The notes beneath the pieces are model-generated. The model was not told the DNA's origin. It was given only the letters and a program-made list of their open reading frames with translations, and made no database searches. A DNA stretch of 64,000 nucleotides from Rhodanobacter glycinis (GTDB lineage Bacteria; Pseudomonadota; Gammaproteobacteria; Xanthomonadales; Rhodanobacteraceae), in NCBI RefSeq assembly GCF_006438785.1, contig NZ_RCZB01000004.1, forward strand, positions 67,810 through 131,809, written 5' to 3'. A program made the position numbers and the translations under genes. Shown in pieces: positions 28,170 to 37,295 of the stretch. Position 1 is the first letter of the stretch. Every line of letters begins with the position of its first letter.

Positions 28170-29654
28170 TCAGCCCGCCACGCCCTGCCGCTTGCGTTCC
28201 ATCCGGCGCAGGAACTCCTGCATGACGCGCAGGTAGAGTTCATCGCCCAAGTGGGCGTCCTCGACGCCGGCATCGATCGACGGGTTGTCGTTGACCTCGA
28301 TCACCACCGGCTTGTTGCCGACCTGTTTCAGGTCGACGCCGTACAGGCCATCGCCGATCGACTGGGTCGCCTTCAGCGCCAGCTTGACCACCTCGGCCGG
28401 CGCTTCGCTCACCGCGATCGTCTCGAAGCCGCCGGATTTCGCCGTGCCCTTGGCGCCGTGGTTGTAGATCTGCCAGTGGCCGCGCGACATGTAGTACTTG
28501 CATGCATACAGCGGCTCGCGGTTGAGCACGCCGATGCGCCAGTCGAACTCGGTATAGACGTATTCCTGCGCCAGCAGCAGCGCGCTGTGCTGGAACAGGC
28601 TGCTGGCCGCCTGAGCCAGCGCCGCCTCGTCCTCCACCTTGACCACGCCGCGCGAGAACGAGCCGTCCGGGATTTTCAGCACCAGCGGAAAGCCGAGCTT
28701 GGCGATCACGTCCCGGGTGCCCTTGGCGTCATCGCGATAGAGGATCTCGGTGCGCGGCACCGCCAGCTTGCGCGACACCATCAGGTCGTTGAGGAAGATC
28801 TTGTTGGTGCAACGCAGGATCGAGGTGGGGTCGTCGATCACCACCATGCCTTCCTTCTCGGCGCGATGGGCGAAACGATAGGTGTGGTTGTCGCTGGCGG
28901 TGGTCTCGCGGATGAACAGGCCGTCGTATTCGGCCAGGCGTTGGTAGTCGTTCTTGCCGATCGGATCGACCTCGATGCCGAGCTCCTTGCCGGCCGCGAT
29001 GAACGCCTTCAGCGCCTTCTTGTTCGACGGCGGCATCTGCTCGGCCGGGTCGACCAGCATGGCGATGTCGTAGCGATACAGCTTGCGCGCGCGCGGCTTG
29101 CGCCACAGCTTCTTGGAGAAGCGGTCCAGTTCCTCGGCGAACGCGTCTTCCTGGGCGTCGTCCAGCGTCTGCAGGCCGACCGGCTTGATCGCGCTGACCT
29201 GCCACACGCGATCGCGCTCGAACTCGATCCGCAGCAGCGGGCAGGGAAACGATTCGAACACCTGTCGCGCCAGGTCCTGCAGCGCCGGGTAAGCGGTCTC
29301 GCCGAAATAGACGAGGATGCCGAAGTCGATGGTGTCGCGGCCGCCGGCCGGCAGGAAGTGGGTCAGCTTCTGGTTGAGGTCGTCGATGTCCACGCCATAC
29401 AGCGAGCGCCGGCGCAGGTCGTTCACCGTGCGCACCGACGGCATCACCTTGTGCCCGCGCGCTTCGGCCAGCAGCGACACGTAGTAGCCGGTGCCCAGGT
29501 ACTTGTAGCTGCGGCACAGGTTGATCACGTGAGTGCGTTCGTCGTCGCCACCGACCGGCTCGCGCAGGTAATCCATCGCGCTCATGACGTCGACGGACGG
29601 GTAGTACGAGCTCCAGTCGGAGGCTTTTTCGACAACGATGACCAGACGGGTCAT
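28170..29654 (-). CDS. RimK-like ATP-grasp ligase with RLAN N-terminal domain
   Basis: A 494-residue protein in two parts. Residues 1 to about 200 match the RimK-like ATP-grasp N-terminal (RLAN) domain (LVIVVEKASDWSSYYPS at the start). Residues about 210-490 are an ATP-grasp ligase with PLVLKIPDGSFSRGVVKVED (ATP-binding Lys/Ser loop), AQEYVYTEFDWRIGVLN and a metal-binding VVIEVNDNPSIDAG. RimK-type enzymes add amino acids, often glutamate, to a carboxyl group of a protein or small molecule; the target here is unknown. The nearest divergent gene is a GNAT acetyltransferase, a partnership known for this family. Confidence 0.9.
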   Translation of the reverse strand: MTRLVIVVEKASDWSSYYPSVDVMSAMDYLREPVGGDDERTHVINLCRSYKYLGTGYYVSLLAEARGHKVMPSVRTVNDLRRRSLYGVDIDDLNQKLTHFLPAGGRDTIDFGILVYFGETAYPALQDLARQVFESFPCPLLRIEFERDRVWQVSAIKPVGLQTLDDAQEDAFAEELDRFSKKLWRKPRARKLYRYDIAMLVDPAEQMPPSNKKALKAFIAAGKELGIEVDPIGKNDYQRLAEYDGLFIRETTASDNHTYRFAHRAEKEGMVVIDDPTSILRCTNKIFLNDLMVSRKLAVPRTEILYRDDAKGTRDVIAKLGFPLVLKIPDGSFSRGVVKVEDEAALAQAASSLFQHSALLLAQEYVYTEFDWRIGVLNREPLYACKYYMSRGHWQIYNHGAKGTAKSGGFETIAVSEAPAEVVKLALKATQSIGDGLYGVDLKQVGNKPVVIEVNDNPSIDAGVEDAHLGDELYLRVMQEFLRRMERKRQGVAG

Positions 29655-29854
29655 GGCACCACTCGGGCGATGCGACTACGGCGGGAAGACCCTGCGGCGA
29701 CAGGGCGGCATACACAAGTCCCGCAGTTTGGCACAGGGCCACCGTTGCACAAGCGAAAGCGCTGAAGCTCGAATAAACGCCATTCGACCGGATCAGAAAC
29801 CACGGGCCCTTCATGGCGGCGGCATCAGCGGGTTGTCGAAAAATAATCTGCTGA

Positions 29855-29876
29855 TGCGATCGATGGATCGATCGCA
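29855..29876. promoter_or_regulatory. Perfect 10-bp inverted repeat, operator-like
   Basis: TGCGATCGAT-GG-ATCGATCGCA is a perfect dyad with a 2-base spacer, placed between the divergent ligase and acetyltransferase genes beside an AT-rich patch. The short spacer suits a dimeric regulator better than an RNA hairpin. No local regulator gene is evident. Confidence 0.5.
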
Positions 29877-29907
29877 GACCAAACATGCTCGTGGTTGATT
29901 CGTCGGA

Positions 29908-29936
29908 GCCGGGTCCGGGCATGCACCGGACCCGGC
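29908..29936. repeat. Perfect 11-bp hairpin with 7-base loop
   Basis: GCCGGGTCCGG and CCGGACCCGGC flank a 7-base loop (GCATGCA). The stem is all but one base pair G-C. No T-run follows on either strand, so terminator function is doubtful. Confidence 0.5.
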
Positions 29937-30079
29937 GCGTTGCAGAGGGCAGAGCCTGCCCCCGCGCAGCCGGGGGACAGCCCTCAACGGCAACCTGCTA
30001 GAGTCCGCGCGTGTCGATCACCTCACCCATCTGCCCCACCACGCCGCGCGAAGCGTTGCGCAGGATCCCCAAGTCCGGC

Positions 30080-30553
30080 ATGCACCCACCTCCAGCTACC
30101 GCCAGCGTGCGCGTCCGCCGCGCCGAAACATCCGACCTTGATGACCTGGTGACGCTGGAAGATCGCACCTTCGACAGCGACCGCATGAGCCGCGACCAGT
30201 ACCGTCGCCATCTCGACAGCGACTCCGCGCTGGTGCTGGTAGCCAGCGCCAACCACCGCAACTTCCTCGGCACCGCCGTGCTGTTCTTCCGCAAGCGCAG
30301 CGGCGTGGCGCGGCTGTATTCGCTGGCCACCCAGCCCGAAGCCCGCGGCAAGGGCGTCGGCACCGCCCTGGTCGAAGCCACCGAAGCCGCCGCCCGCCAG
30401 CGCCGCTGCCGCGCACTGCGCCTGGAAGTACGCACCGACAACCACAGCGCGATCAAACTCTACGAACGACTCGGCTATCGCCGCATCGGCGCACTGGCCG
30501 CTTACTACCAGGACGGCGCCGATGGCTGGCGCTACGAGAAGCTGTTGGGCTGA
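30080..30553 (+). CDS. GNAT-family N-acetyltransferase
   Basis: A 157-residue GNAT enzyme. The acetyl-CoA loop is in LATQPEARGKGVGTALVEA, preceded by VARLYS and followed by LRLEVRTDNHSAIKLYERLGYRR. The sequence resembles the GNAT half of GNAT-peptidase C39 proteins that neighbour RimK-like ligases in other proteobacteria, but here it is a stand-alone domain. A GTG start at 30011 would add 23 residues; I chose the ATG near the start of GNAT homology. The substrate is unknown. Confidence 0.85.
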   Translation: MHPPPATASVRVRRAETSDLDDLVTLEDRTFDSDRMSRDQYRRHLDSDSALVLVASANHRNFLGTAVLFFRKRSGVARLYSLATQPEARGKGVGTALVEATEAAARQRRCRALRLEVRTDNHSAIKLYERLGYRRIGALAAYYQDGADGWRYEKLLG

Positions 30554-30983
30554 GCGGGTGTCGTCGTGTCGTGCGTGTCCGGCACTTCGAGTCGCGAGGC
30601 TGCCGCTGCAAGCGGCGTGCGTTTCACTTGCTGGCGGCAATGCTGCCGGATAATTCGGCAACCCTGCCGGTTTTCTCTGCACCATCGTCACTTGCACCGT
30701 CCAAGTTGCCGCCAGAAGCGGCAGCGCCCCCATTTCTCGACGGCATTGTTGGCGAAAAAAGCGGCAACGCAGCCGGTTGAAACGACAACGCGGACAGGTT
30801 GAGCAGAGAAACCTCCACTTTCCCGTGATGCCTTGGCCACCGAGCGCGCCGCGTTGATGTCCTTGACCACAAGCATCGCTTGCTGAACGATCTGGAGCTA
30901 TCTCCCGGATTCGGGCTCTAATCGGCGTGAGGTGATGTCATGTCTGCCAAATTCGGAACATGGGCCAGATCGTGGGGTAAACG
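30554..30983. other. 430-bp region without a supported gene
   Basis: Only short, low-plausibility frames are present, the longest being an 82-codon minus-strand frame at 30624-30872 with no recognised motif. Base composition falls visibly from left to right towards the lower-G+C orphan gene. It may contain a decayed gene or the edge of an acquired segment. Confidence 0.4.
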
Positions 30984-31589
30984 ATGACGTTCGGGCGCGT
31001 AATGTGTGTGACGGCACTCGTAGCCTTGTCGTTTGCGATGGCTGACTCCAGAGATGCTTATGCCCATCAAGCAGCATCTGCGGTGAACGGAAAAACCCCG
31101 GCTTGCACTGCAACACCAATTGCACCGGGCCAGCCATGGAAGCTTGAATACAGTTTCGGCGGCGGGATCATGCCGGGTACAGGCGCGGTAGACCTCTTGC
31201 TATCCAGTGATGGCACGGCCGTAATGACACTTACGCGCCGTCAACACCAGCCCACCGTCAAGACTGTGACTATCCCAGACATGGCGATCGCAAAGATTGC
31301 TAAGACACTCACCAAGTGGCCCCCTGAGTGCATTCACACTCTCCTTCGAAAGGGCTATATCGTTTATGACAACGGCAGCTATTCAATCAAATTCACAAGT
31401 GGCGCGTCATCGACCTCTGCTTTGATTAACGCGTGTCATTTCGTTGACAACGGTGACGCGTTTACGGCGATCTACGATGCTATTCAGAACCTTGCTCCGT
31501 TCGTGGGAAAGGAGATCGCTTGGTCGTCTGGTGTTTCAACGAGCGTCAAAAGCGACGTGTGCGCTCCTGGAAGCGCAGCACCTAACTAG
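30984..31589 (+). CDS. Secreted orphan protein of unknown function
   Basis: A 201-residue protein with a clear signal peptide (core VMCVTALVALSFAMA, predicted cleavage after AYA near 27). The mature part is rich in Ser/Thr, with three cysteines visible (CTAT, CIHT and CHFV) plus one near the C-terminus, so disulfides are possible. I recognise no family. Base composition is visibly less G+C-rich than the flanking genes, with codons such as CTT, TTG, AAA and ATT that are rare in its neighbours, suggesting recent acquisition. The ATG at 31002 is an alternative start. Confidence 0.65.
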   Translation: MTFGRVMCVTALVALSFAMADSRDAYAHQAASAVNGKTPACTATPIAPGQPWKLEYSFGGGIMPGTGAVDLLLSSDGTAVMTLTRRQHQPTVKTVTIPDMAIAKIAKTLTKWPPECIHTLLRKGYIVYDNGSYSIKFTSGASSTSALINACHFVDNGDAFTAIYDAIQNLAPFVGKEIAWSSGVSTSVKSDVCAPGSAAPN

Positions 31590-31620
31590 TTCGTAAGAGA
31601 CTTCCAACGATGCCATGCCC

Positions 31621-32310
31621 TTAACCACCCAACGGCTGCCCGATCCGCCGCTCGGTCGCCTCATCCGGCCTTGCCACCAGCGCGCCAGTGCGCATCAGGC
31701 TGACGCTGTAGTGGCCCTGGTCAACCAGTGGCAGGAACGCGCCGCTGCCGTAGACGGTATCGACCTCGGGTAGCCACTGCGGATACTGCTTGCTGAGGGT
31801 GAGCAGGTCGAACGTGCCGGCTTCGCCGAAGCTGATCACGGTGCGCGGCGCCTCGGCTTCCTGTGCGGCATCGTCGTAGCGGCCGGACAGGCGGTCAAGC
31901 CGGTACAGCGGTGGTACGCCGGCCAGCAGCGCTGGCAGTTTCCACTTCAGCACCATCGCCTCGACGCGCCAGGCATCGCCGGACAATTGCACCTGGCGCG
32001 TGCTGCCGTCGGGCCAGCTCAGGGTGAGTGCCCAGCGCTGCGGCGACAGGATGCGGGCGTCGATGTCGACCACCGGCGCTTCCTCGCCGAGCAGCCGATA
32101 ACCGCGCAAGGCGGCACCGGTACCGGCCAGCAGCAGGGTCAGCGCGAAAAAGGCCACGCAAAGCAGTGCTCGCCAGCTGGCCGCCAGGTGGTGGCGGTTG
32201 TGCAGGTGGCGGCGCAACACCACCAGCTGTACCAGCGTGATCAGCGCAAAGACCGCCGCCAGTACCAGCAGCACGGTCATCGGCATGCGCAACAACGTGT
32301 TCCACTCCAT
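31621..32310 (-). CDS. Conserved membrane protein of unknown function
   Basis: A 229-residue protein with two N-terminal membrane helices (about 7-28 and 46-66) and a C-terminal extracytoplasmic domain of about 155 residues. That part is beta-rich and contains RWALTLSWPDGSTRQVQLSG and FDLLTLSKQYPQWLPEVDTV. Similar proteins in Xanthomonads often carry the label 'multidrug transporter', but no transporter features are visible here. The ATG at 32310 was chosen over 32349 because AAGGA lies 7 bases before it. Confidence 0.7.
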   Translation of the reverse strand: MEWNTLLRMPMTVLLVLAAVFALITLVQLVVLRRHLHNRHHLAASWRALLCVAFFALTLLLAGTGAALRGYRLLGEEAPVVDIDARILSPQRWALTLSWPDGSTRQVQLSGDAWRVEAMVLKWKLPALLAGVPPLYRLDRLSGRYDDAAQEAEAPRTVISFGEAGTFDLLTLSKQYPQWLPEVDTVYGSGAFLPLVDQGHYSVSLMRTGALVARPDEATERRIGQPLGG

Positions 32311-32430
32311 CGAAATATCCTTCACCGCATCGACGTGCGGTTTGTGCACGCATCATAACGGGCGATGCCGCGATGCTGCGGTCGACGTGGCTGGCATCGC
32401 TATACTGCAATGGTCTACAGGAACCTCGCC

Positions 32431-32610
32431 ATGCGCCGATCAAGCTTGCTGCTGCCGCTCTGTCTCGTTGTCGCCACGCTTGCCGGCTGCGGCAACAAGG
32501 GTCCACTGGTGTTGCCGCCGACCCGGCCGGCAGCAGCGATCACCGCGCCAGCGCCGGCGGCTCCCGCTGTTGCCGCCAGCAGCGCCATGCCGGCCGCCGA
32601 CCAGCGCTGA
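32431..32610 (+). CDS. lptM: LptM (YifL-type) lipoprotein
   Basis: A 59-residue lipoprotein with signal peptide and lipobox LAGC (Cys20), followed by the diagnostic GNKGPLVLPP. In E. coli the homologue assists maturation of the LptD/LptE lipopolysaccharide translocon. The remaining 30 residues are Ala/Pro-rich and low in complexity. The start was chosen by an AGGA 8 bases upstream. It opens the cluster lptM-dapF-DUF484-xerC, the same order as yifL-dapF-yigA-xerC in enterobacteria. Confidence 0.9.
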   Translation: MRRSSLLLPLCLVVATLAGCGNKGPLVLPPTRPAAAITAPAPAAPAVAASSAMPAADQR

Positions 32611-32622
32611 GCGGCGGCAATC

Positions 32623-33471
32623 ATGCAGCTGCCTTTCTCCAAGATGCACGGCATCGGCAATGACTTTGTCGTGCTGGATTGTCGACACGACGGCTTTGCG
32701 CTGGATGCGGCGCAGATCCGCGCGCTGGCCGACCGGCACACCGGTGTCGGCTTCGATCAACTGCTGAGCGTGGAACCCGCACGCGATCCGTCCTGCGCGT
32801 TCTATTACGGCATCTGGAATGGCGACGGCTCGGCGTCCGGCCAGTGCGGCAACGGCGTGCGCTGCGTGGCGGCATGGCTGCACCGTGCCGGCGCGCTGGC
32901 ACTCGGCGACAGCGTGCTGATCGAGAGCCCGTCCGGCCCGGTGACGGTGCGCCTGCTCGGCGCGAACGAAGTCACCGTGGACATGGGCGAGCCGATCTTC
33001 GAGCCGGCGCGGATTCCGTTCGCGGCCGAAGCGGCGGCGGAACGCTACGAGCTCCGCGTGGACGATGCCACGCTGCAGATCGGCGCCGTGTCGATGGGCA
33101 ACCCGCATGCGGTAATGGTGGTGCGCGACCTGGCCGCCCCGGATCTGCAACGGCTCGGCCCGTTGCTGTCCAGTCACGAACGCTTTGCGCAGGGTGCCAA
33201 TGCCGGCTTCGTGCAGCAGCTCGATCGCAGCCATCTGCGCCTGCGCGTGCATGAGCGCGGCGCCGGCTGGACGCAGGCCTGCGGCACCGGGGCCTGCGCC
33301 GCGATGGCGGTGCTGCATCGGCGTGGCGACGTCGACGACCGCGTCTGGGTGGAATTGCCCGGCGGCAGCCTGCAGATCGACTGGGCCGGCCCCGGCCATC
33401 CGCTGTGGATGACCGGCCCGGCCGCGTTCGCCTTCGAGGGCGAATGGACGATTCCGGCCAGCCTGCCCTGA
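32623..33471 (+). CDS. dapF: Diaminopimelate epimerase
   Basis: A 282-residue epimerase converting LL- to meso-diaminopimelate for lysine and peptidoglycan synthesis. The two catalytic cysteines are Cys75 in SGQCGNGVRC and Cys220 in ACGTGACA. The N-terminal KMHGIGNDFVVLD is canonical. It begins 12 bases after lptM and precedes the DUF484 gene by about 90 bases. Confidence 0.97.
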   Translation: MQLPFSKMHGIGNDFVVLDCRHDGFALDAAQIRALADRHTGVGFDQLLSVEPARDPSCAFYYGIWNGDGSASGQCGNGVRCVAAWLHRAGALALGDSVLIESPSGPVTVRLLGANEVTVDMGEPIFEPARIPFAAEAAAERYELRVDDATLQIGAVSMGNPHAVMVVRDLAAPDLQRLGPLLSSHERFAQGANAGFVQQLDRSHLRLRVHERGAGWTQACGTGACAAMAVLHRRGDVDDRVWVELPGGSLQIDWAGPGHPLWMTGPAAFAFEGEWTIPASLP

Positions 33472-33563
33472 CGCGACGGTTGAAGCGCGCCCGCGTCCAT
33501 CGCACACTCCCGCCGGACGGCACGCCTTTCCTGCGTACCCGCCTTGGTTCGAGGACACTTTGC

Positions 33564-34250
33564 ATGACCGCAACAACACTGCTCGACGATGCCACCCAGG
33601 CCCGCGTGGTTGCCGCCTACCTGAAACGCCATCCGGAGTTTCTCAGCGAATATCCCGACCTGGCCGCCAAGCTGACGATGCCGCGCGAGCAGGGTGCGGT
33701 GTCGTCGCTGGCGGTCTATCAACTGCAGAGCCTGCGCGACAAGAACGCCGAGCTGGAACGGCGGCTGGCCGAACTGATCGGGATTGCCGCCGAGAACGAG
33801 CAGCTGATGGAGCGTGTGCATGCGCTCACCGTGGCGCTGCTGCGCGCCAACACGATGGAAGTGACCGCGCGCAGCGTGGTCGCCAAGCTCAGCGCGGATT
33901 TCCATACCGAGCAGGTGCGCCTGGTGTTGTTCGGTGACGAACCGCAGTTGCCGCGAGCCGAGTGGTTGCAACAGGTGCCCGGCCCCGAGGCGTTACCGGA
34001 ATTTGCCGAGTTTCTGGACCAGAACGAGCCGGTCTCCGGCCGGCTGTCGGCCGAGAAGCTGGAGCGCCTGTTTGGTGCAACAGCCACGCAGATCCGCTCG
34101 GTGGCGATGATGCAGCTGGGCGATTCCGGCATGCTGGTGATCGGCAGCCATGATCCGGATCGTTTCCAGCCCGGCATGGGCACGCTGTTCCTGAAGATGA
34201 TCTCCGCCACCGTCACCGCCGCGTTGGCGCGCTCGCGGGACATTTCCTGA
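33564..34250 (+). CDS. DUF484 family protein
   Basis: A 228-residue protein of the DUF484 (YigA) family, which has a GAF-like fold and no proven function. The N-terminal VVAAYLKRHPEFLSEYPDLAAKL and a coiled-coil stretch (LQSLRDKNAELERRLAELI) are typical. The gene lies between dapF and xerC, its usual place in gammaproteobacteria, and ends 7 bases before xerC. Confidence 0.93.
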   Translation: MTATTLLDDATQARVVAAYLKRHPEFLSEYPDLAAKLTMPREQGAVSSLAVYQLQSLRDKNAELERRLAELIGIAAENEQLMERVHALTVALLRANTMEVTARSVVAKLSADFHTEQVRLVLFGDEPQLPRAEWLQQVPGPEALPEFAEFLDQNEPVSGRLSAEKLERLFGATATQIRSVAMMQLGDSGMLVIGSHDPDRFQPGMGTLFLKMISATVTAALARSRDIS

Positions 34251-34257
34251 GCCGGCG

Positions 34258-35145
34258 ATGACGCCCGAACAACAGGTCGAGCGCTGGCTGCTTCGCCTCG
34301 CCGACGAGCGGCATGCCTCGCCGCACACCGTCGCCGGCTACCGTCGCGACCTGGCCAAGCTGCTGCGCTTCATGCAGGTCCACGCATTGACCTCGTTCGA
34401 TGCGCTGGATGCGAACCTGATGCGCGCGTTCGTCGCCGGCGAGCATCGCAGCGGGCTGGCGCCGAAAAGCCTGCAGCGCCTGCTGTCGTCCTGCCGCAGC
34501 CTGTTTCGCCAGCTCAATCGCGAGGGCTTGCTGGCCGGCGAACCGATGCTCGGCGTGCGCGGCCCCAAGGTCCGCCGCAAGTTGCCGCAGGTGCTCGACG
34601 TCGACGAGGCCGCCGCGCTGGTCGAGACCGACAGCGGCGGCAAGCTGGCGGTGCGCGATCGCGCGATGCTGGAGCTGTTCTATTCCAGCGGGCTGCGCCT
34701 GTCCGAACTGGTCGGCCTGCGCTGGATCGACCTGGATCTCGACGGCGGCGAAGTGCGCGTGCTCGGCAAGGGCAGCAAGACCCGCATCGTGCCGGTCGGC
34801 CGCCACGCCGTCACCGCGCTGCGCGCGCTCGGCGCCGAGCAGGGCATGCCGGCCGACAGCCCGGTCTTCCGCGGCCGCGCCGGCGCACCGATCAACCCGC
34901 GCACGGTGCAGCTGCGCATGAACACGCTGGCGCTGCAGCAAGGCATTCCCAAGCACATCCATCCGCATCTGCTGCGCCATACGTTCGCCAGCCACATGCT
35001 GGAATCCTCCGGCGACCTGCGCGCGGTGCAGGAGCTGCTCGGGCATGCCGACATCGCCACCACGCAGATCTACACCCATCTGGATTTCCAGCACCTGGCC
35101 AAGGTTTACGACGCGGCGCATCCGCGGGCCAGGCGCAAGCCCTGA
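34258..35145 (+). CDS. xerC: Tyrosine recombinase XerC
   Basis: A 295-residue recombinase that resolves chromosome dimers at dif together with XerD. The catalytic set is complete: Arg147 (SSGLRLSEL), Lys171 (GKGSKTR), His237 and Arg240 (HLLRHTFA), His263 (LGHADI) and the nucleophile Tyr272 (TQIYTH). The N-terminal SAM-like core-binding domain spans about 1-95. Position after DUF484 supports XerC rather than XerD. Confidence 0.95.
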   Translation: MTPEQQVERWLLRLADERHASPHTVAGYRRDLAKLLRFMQVHALTSFDALDANLMRAFVAGEHRSGLAPKSLQRLLSSCRSLFRQLNREGLLAGEPMLGVRGPKVRRKLPQVLDVDEAAALVETDSGGKLAVRDRAMLELFYSSGLRLSELVGLRWIDLDLDGGEVRVLGKGSKTRIVPVGRHAVTALRALGAEQGMPADSPVFRGRAGAPINPRTVQLRMNTLALQQGIPKHIHPHLLRHTFASHMLESSGDLRAVQELLGHADIATTQIYTHLDFQHLAKVYDAAHPRARRKP

Positions 35146-35285
35146 CCGGCGCACCTCAACGCTGAAAAGCACCGATTCCTTCTTCCGCTTTCCGGCTGTG
35201 CGGCGTCCGCTGGCCATTCCACCGACATTGAAGCGAAACCGCAGCGGCCCCATGTCGTCCGTTCAAGCACACTTGCGGAGCTTCC

Positions 35286-35822
35286 ATGGAATCGTTTCAC
35301 GCCACCACCATCGTCTGCGTGCGCCGCGAAGGCCGCGTCGTGATCGGCAGCGACGGCCAGGTCACGCTGGGCAACACGGTGATGAAGGGCAATGCGCGCA
35401 AGGTGCGCCGGCTGGGCAAGACCGGTGAGGTGGTGGCCGGCTTCGCCGGTGCCACTGCCGATGCGTTCACCTTGTTCGAACTGTTCGAACAGAAGCTGGA
35501 AAAGCACAACAACAACCTGACCCGCGCCGCGGTGGAAATGGCCAAGGAATGGCGCACCGACCGTCGCTTCGGCCGGCTCGAGGCGATGCTCGCGGTGGCC
35601 GACAAGGACGCCTCGCTGCTGATCTCCGGCAATGGCGACGTGGTGGAACCCGAGCACGGCCTGATCGCGATCGGCTCCGGCGGACCGTTCGCGCAGTCCG
35701 CCGCCATGGCGCTGCTCGAAAACACCGACATGGATGCACGCACCATCGTCGAGAAGGCGCTGAAGATCGCCGGCGACATTTGCATCTACACCAATCACAA
35801 CGTGTCGATCGAAGAGCTGTAA
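35286..35822 (+). CDS. hslV: ATP-dependent protease subunit HslV
   Basis: A 178-residue proteasome-like peptidase subunit of the HslUV complex. The conserved catalytic N-terminus TTIVCVRR begins at Thr7, after the six residues MESFHA, so a short propeptide must be removed to expose the nucleophile; E. coli HslV needs only Met removal. [20 protein letters not shown] is diagnostic. GGAG lies 5 bases before the ATG. hslU follows 81 bases later. Confidence 0.96.
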   Translation: MESFHATTIVCVRREGRVVIGSDGQVTLGNTVMKGNARKVRRLGKTGEVVAGFAGATADAFTLFELFEQKLEKHNNNLTRAAVEMAKEWRTDRRFGRLEAMLAVADKDASLLISGNGDVVEPEHGLIAIGSGGPFAQSAAMALLENTDMDARTIVEKALKIAGDICIYTNHNVSIEEL

Positions 35823-35903
35823 GCGCAGCGCGCCCGCTCCTGACCGACATTGTTCGCGCACGCCGTTGCGCTTCCCCATGCACTCCTGTTCTCCGGTGAA
35901 TCC

Positions 35904-37241
35904 ATGTCCGAACTCACTCCCCGCGAAATCGTCAACGAACTCGACCGCTACATCATCGGCCAGCACGACGCCAAGCGCGCCGTGGCGGTGGCATTGCGCA
36001 GCCGCTGGCGGCGCATGCAGCTGGAGCCGGGCATGCGCGAGGAAGTAACGCCGAAGAACATCCTGATGATCGGGCCCACCGGCGTGGGCAAGACCGAGAT
36101 TGCGCGGCGCCTCGCCACGTTGGCAAATGCGCCGTTCGTGAAGGTGGAAGCGACCAAGTTCACCGAGGTCGGCTATGTCGGCAAGGATGTGGAATCGATC
36201 ATCCGCGACCTCGCCGACGTGGCCTACAAGCTGACCCGCGAGCAGGCGGTCAAGCGCGTGCGCACGCTGGCCGAGGATCGCGCCGAGGATCGCATCCTCG
36301 ACGCGCTGCTGCCGCGTCGGCAGACGCCGACCGACTGGAGTCACGACGCGCCCGCGCCGACCATCGAAAACGATACCCGCCAGAAGCTGCGCAAGCAGCT
36401 TCGCGAAGGTGCGCTGGACGAGCGCGAGATCGAGCTCGATTTCGCCATGAATGTGGGCGTGGAGATCATGTCGCCGCCGGGCATGGAGGAGATGGGCGCG
36501 CAGCTGCGCCAGATGTTCCAGAACATCGGTGGCGCCAAGACGCAGAGCCGCAAACTGGCGATCAAGCTGGCGCGGCCGCTGCTGATCGACGAAGAGGCCG
36601 GCAAACTGCTCAACGACGAGGAGATCCGCGCGCAGGCGATGGAGGCGGCCGAGCAGAACGGCATCGTGTTCATCGACGAGATCGACAAGGTCGCCCAGCG
36701 CGGCGATCACGGCCATGCCGGAGTCAGTCGCGAAGGCGTGCAGCGCGATCTGTTGCCGCTGGTGGAGGGTTCTACCGTGTCGACCAAGTACGGCCCGATC
36801 AAGACCGACCACATGCTGTTCATCGCCTCCGGTGCGTTCTCGTTGGCGAAGCCGTCCGACCTGATTCCCGAACTGCAGGGTCGGCTGCCGATCCGGGTCG
36901 AGCTGTCCGCGCTCAGCGTGGACGATTTCAAGCGGATTCTGCGCGAGCCGCACAATGCGCTGACCAAGCAGTACACGGCGCTGCTGGCCACCGAAGGCGT
37001 CGGCCTGGAATTCACCGACAGCGGTATCGACCGGCTGGCCGAAGTGGCGTTCCAGGTGAACGAGCGCACCGAGAACATCGGTGCACGCCGGCTGCATACG
37101 GTGATGGAACGGCTGCTGGAAAAGATTTCCTACGAAGCGGCGGACAAGTCCGGCGAAAACTACCGGATCGACTCCGATCACGTGGACAACAGCCTCGGCA
37201 GCCTGGTGCAGAACGAGGACCTCAGCCGCTACATCCTGTAA
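35904..37241 (+). CDS. hslU: ATP-dependent protease ATPase subunit HslU
   Basis: A 445-residue AAA+ unfoldase that feeds substrates to HslV. Walker A GPTGVGKT is at 57-64 and Walker B FIDE is at 256-259. The intermediate I-domain lies between about 110 and 240. The pore motif GYVG is at 90-93. The C-terminal tail LSRYIL docks into HslV. The frame is open upstream, but [10 protein letters not shown] is the family's start. Confidence 0.97.
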   Translation: MSELTPREIVNELDRYIIGQHDAKRAVAVALRSRWRRMQLEPGMREEVTPKNILMIGPTGVGKTEIARRLATLANAPFVKVEATKFTEVGYVGKDVESIIRDLADVAYKLTREQAVKRVRTLAEDRAEDRILDALLPRRQTPTDWSHDAPAPTIENDTRQKLRKQLREGALDEREIELDFAMNVGVEIMSPPGMEEMGAQLRQMFQNIGGAKTQSRKLAIKLARPLLIDEEAGKLLNDEEIRAQAMEAAEQNGIVFIDEIDKVAQRGDHGHAGVSREGVQRDLLPLVEGSTVSTKYGPIKTDHMLFIASGAFSLAKPSDLIPELQGRLPIRVELSALSVDDFKRILREPHNALTKQYTALLATEGVGLEFTDSGIDRLAEVAFQVNERTENIGARRLHTVMERLLEKISYEAADKSGENYRIDSDHVDNSLGSLVQNEDLSRYIL

Positions 37242-37295
37242 CCGGAAGCGAGCTGTTATGAGGCTCTAACAAGCCGATCACCCCAATCTGTTAAA

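Larger units (their letters stand above)
29655..30079. other. 425-bp divergent intergenic region between the RimK-like and GNAT genes
   Basis: No gene is supported here. The region contains an AT-rich patch around 29836-29850 and two strong inverted repeats, listed separately. A further stem, TGCCCCCG with CGGGGGACA, lies around 29957-29980. The GNAT start could lie at a GTG at 30011, which would shorten the gap. Confidence 0.5.

Noticed and set aside
30624..30872. 82-codon minus-strand frame in the gap before the secreted orphan
   Set aside because: No motif, no clear ribosome-binding site, and a composition that gives no support for coding.
35106..37181. 691-codon minus-strand open frame opposite hslV and hslU
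   Set aside because: It lies opposite two unambiguous genes and has the His/Arg/Gln/Leu composition of an antisense shadow, with no domain recognised.
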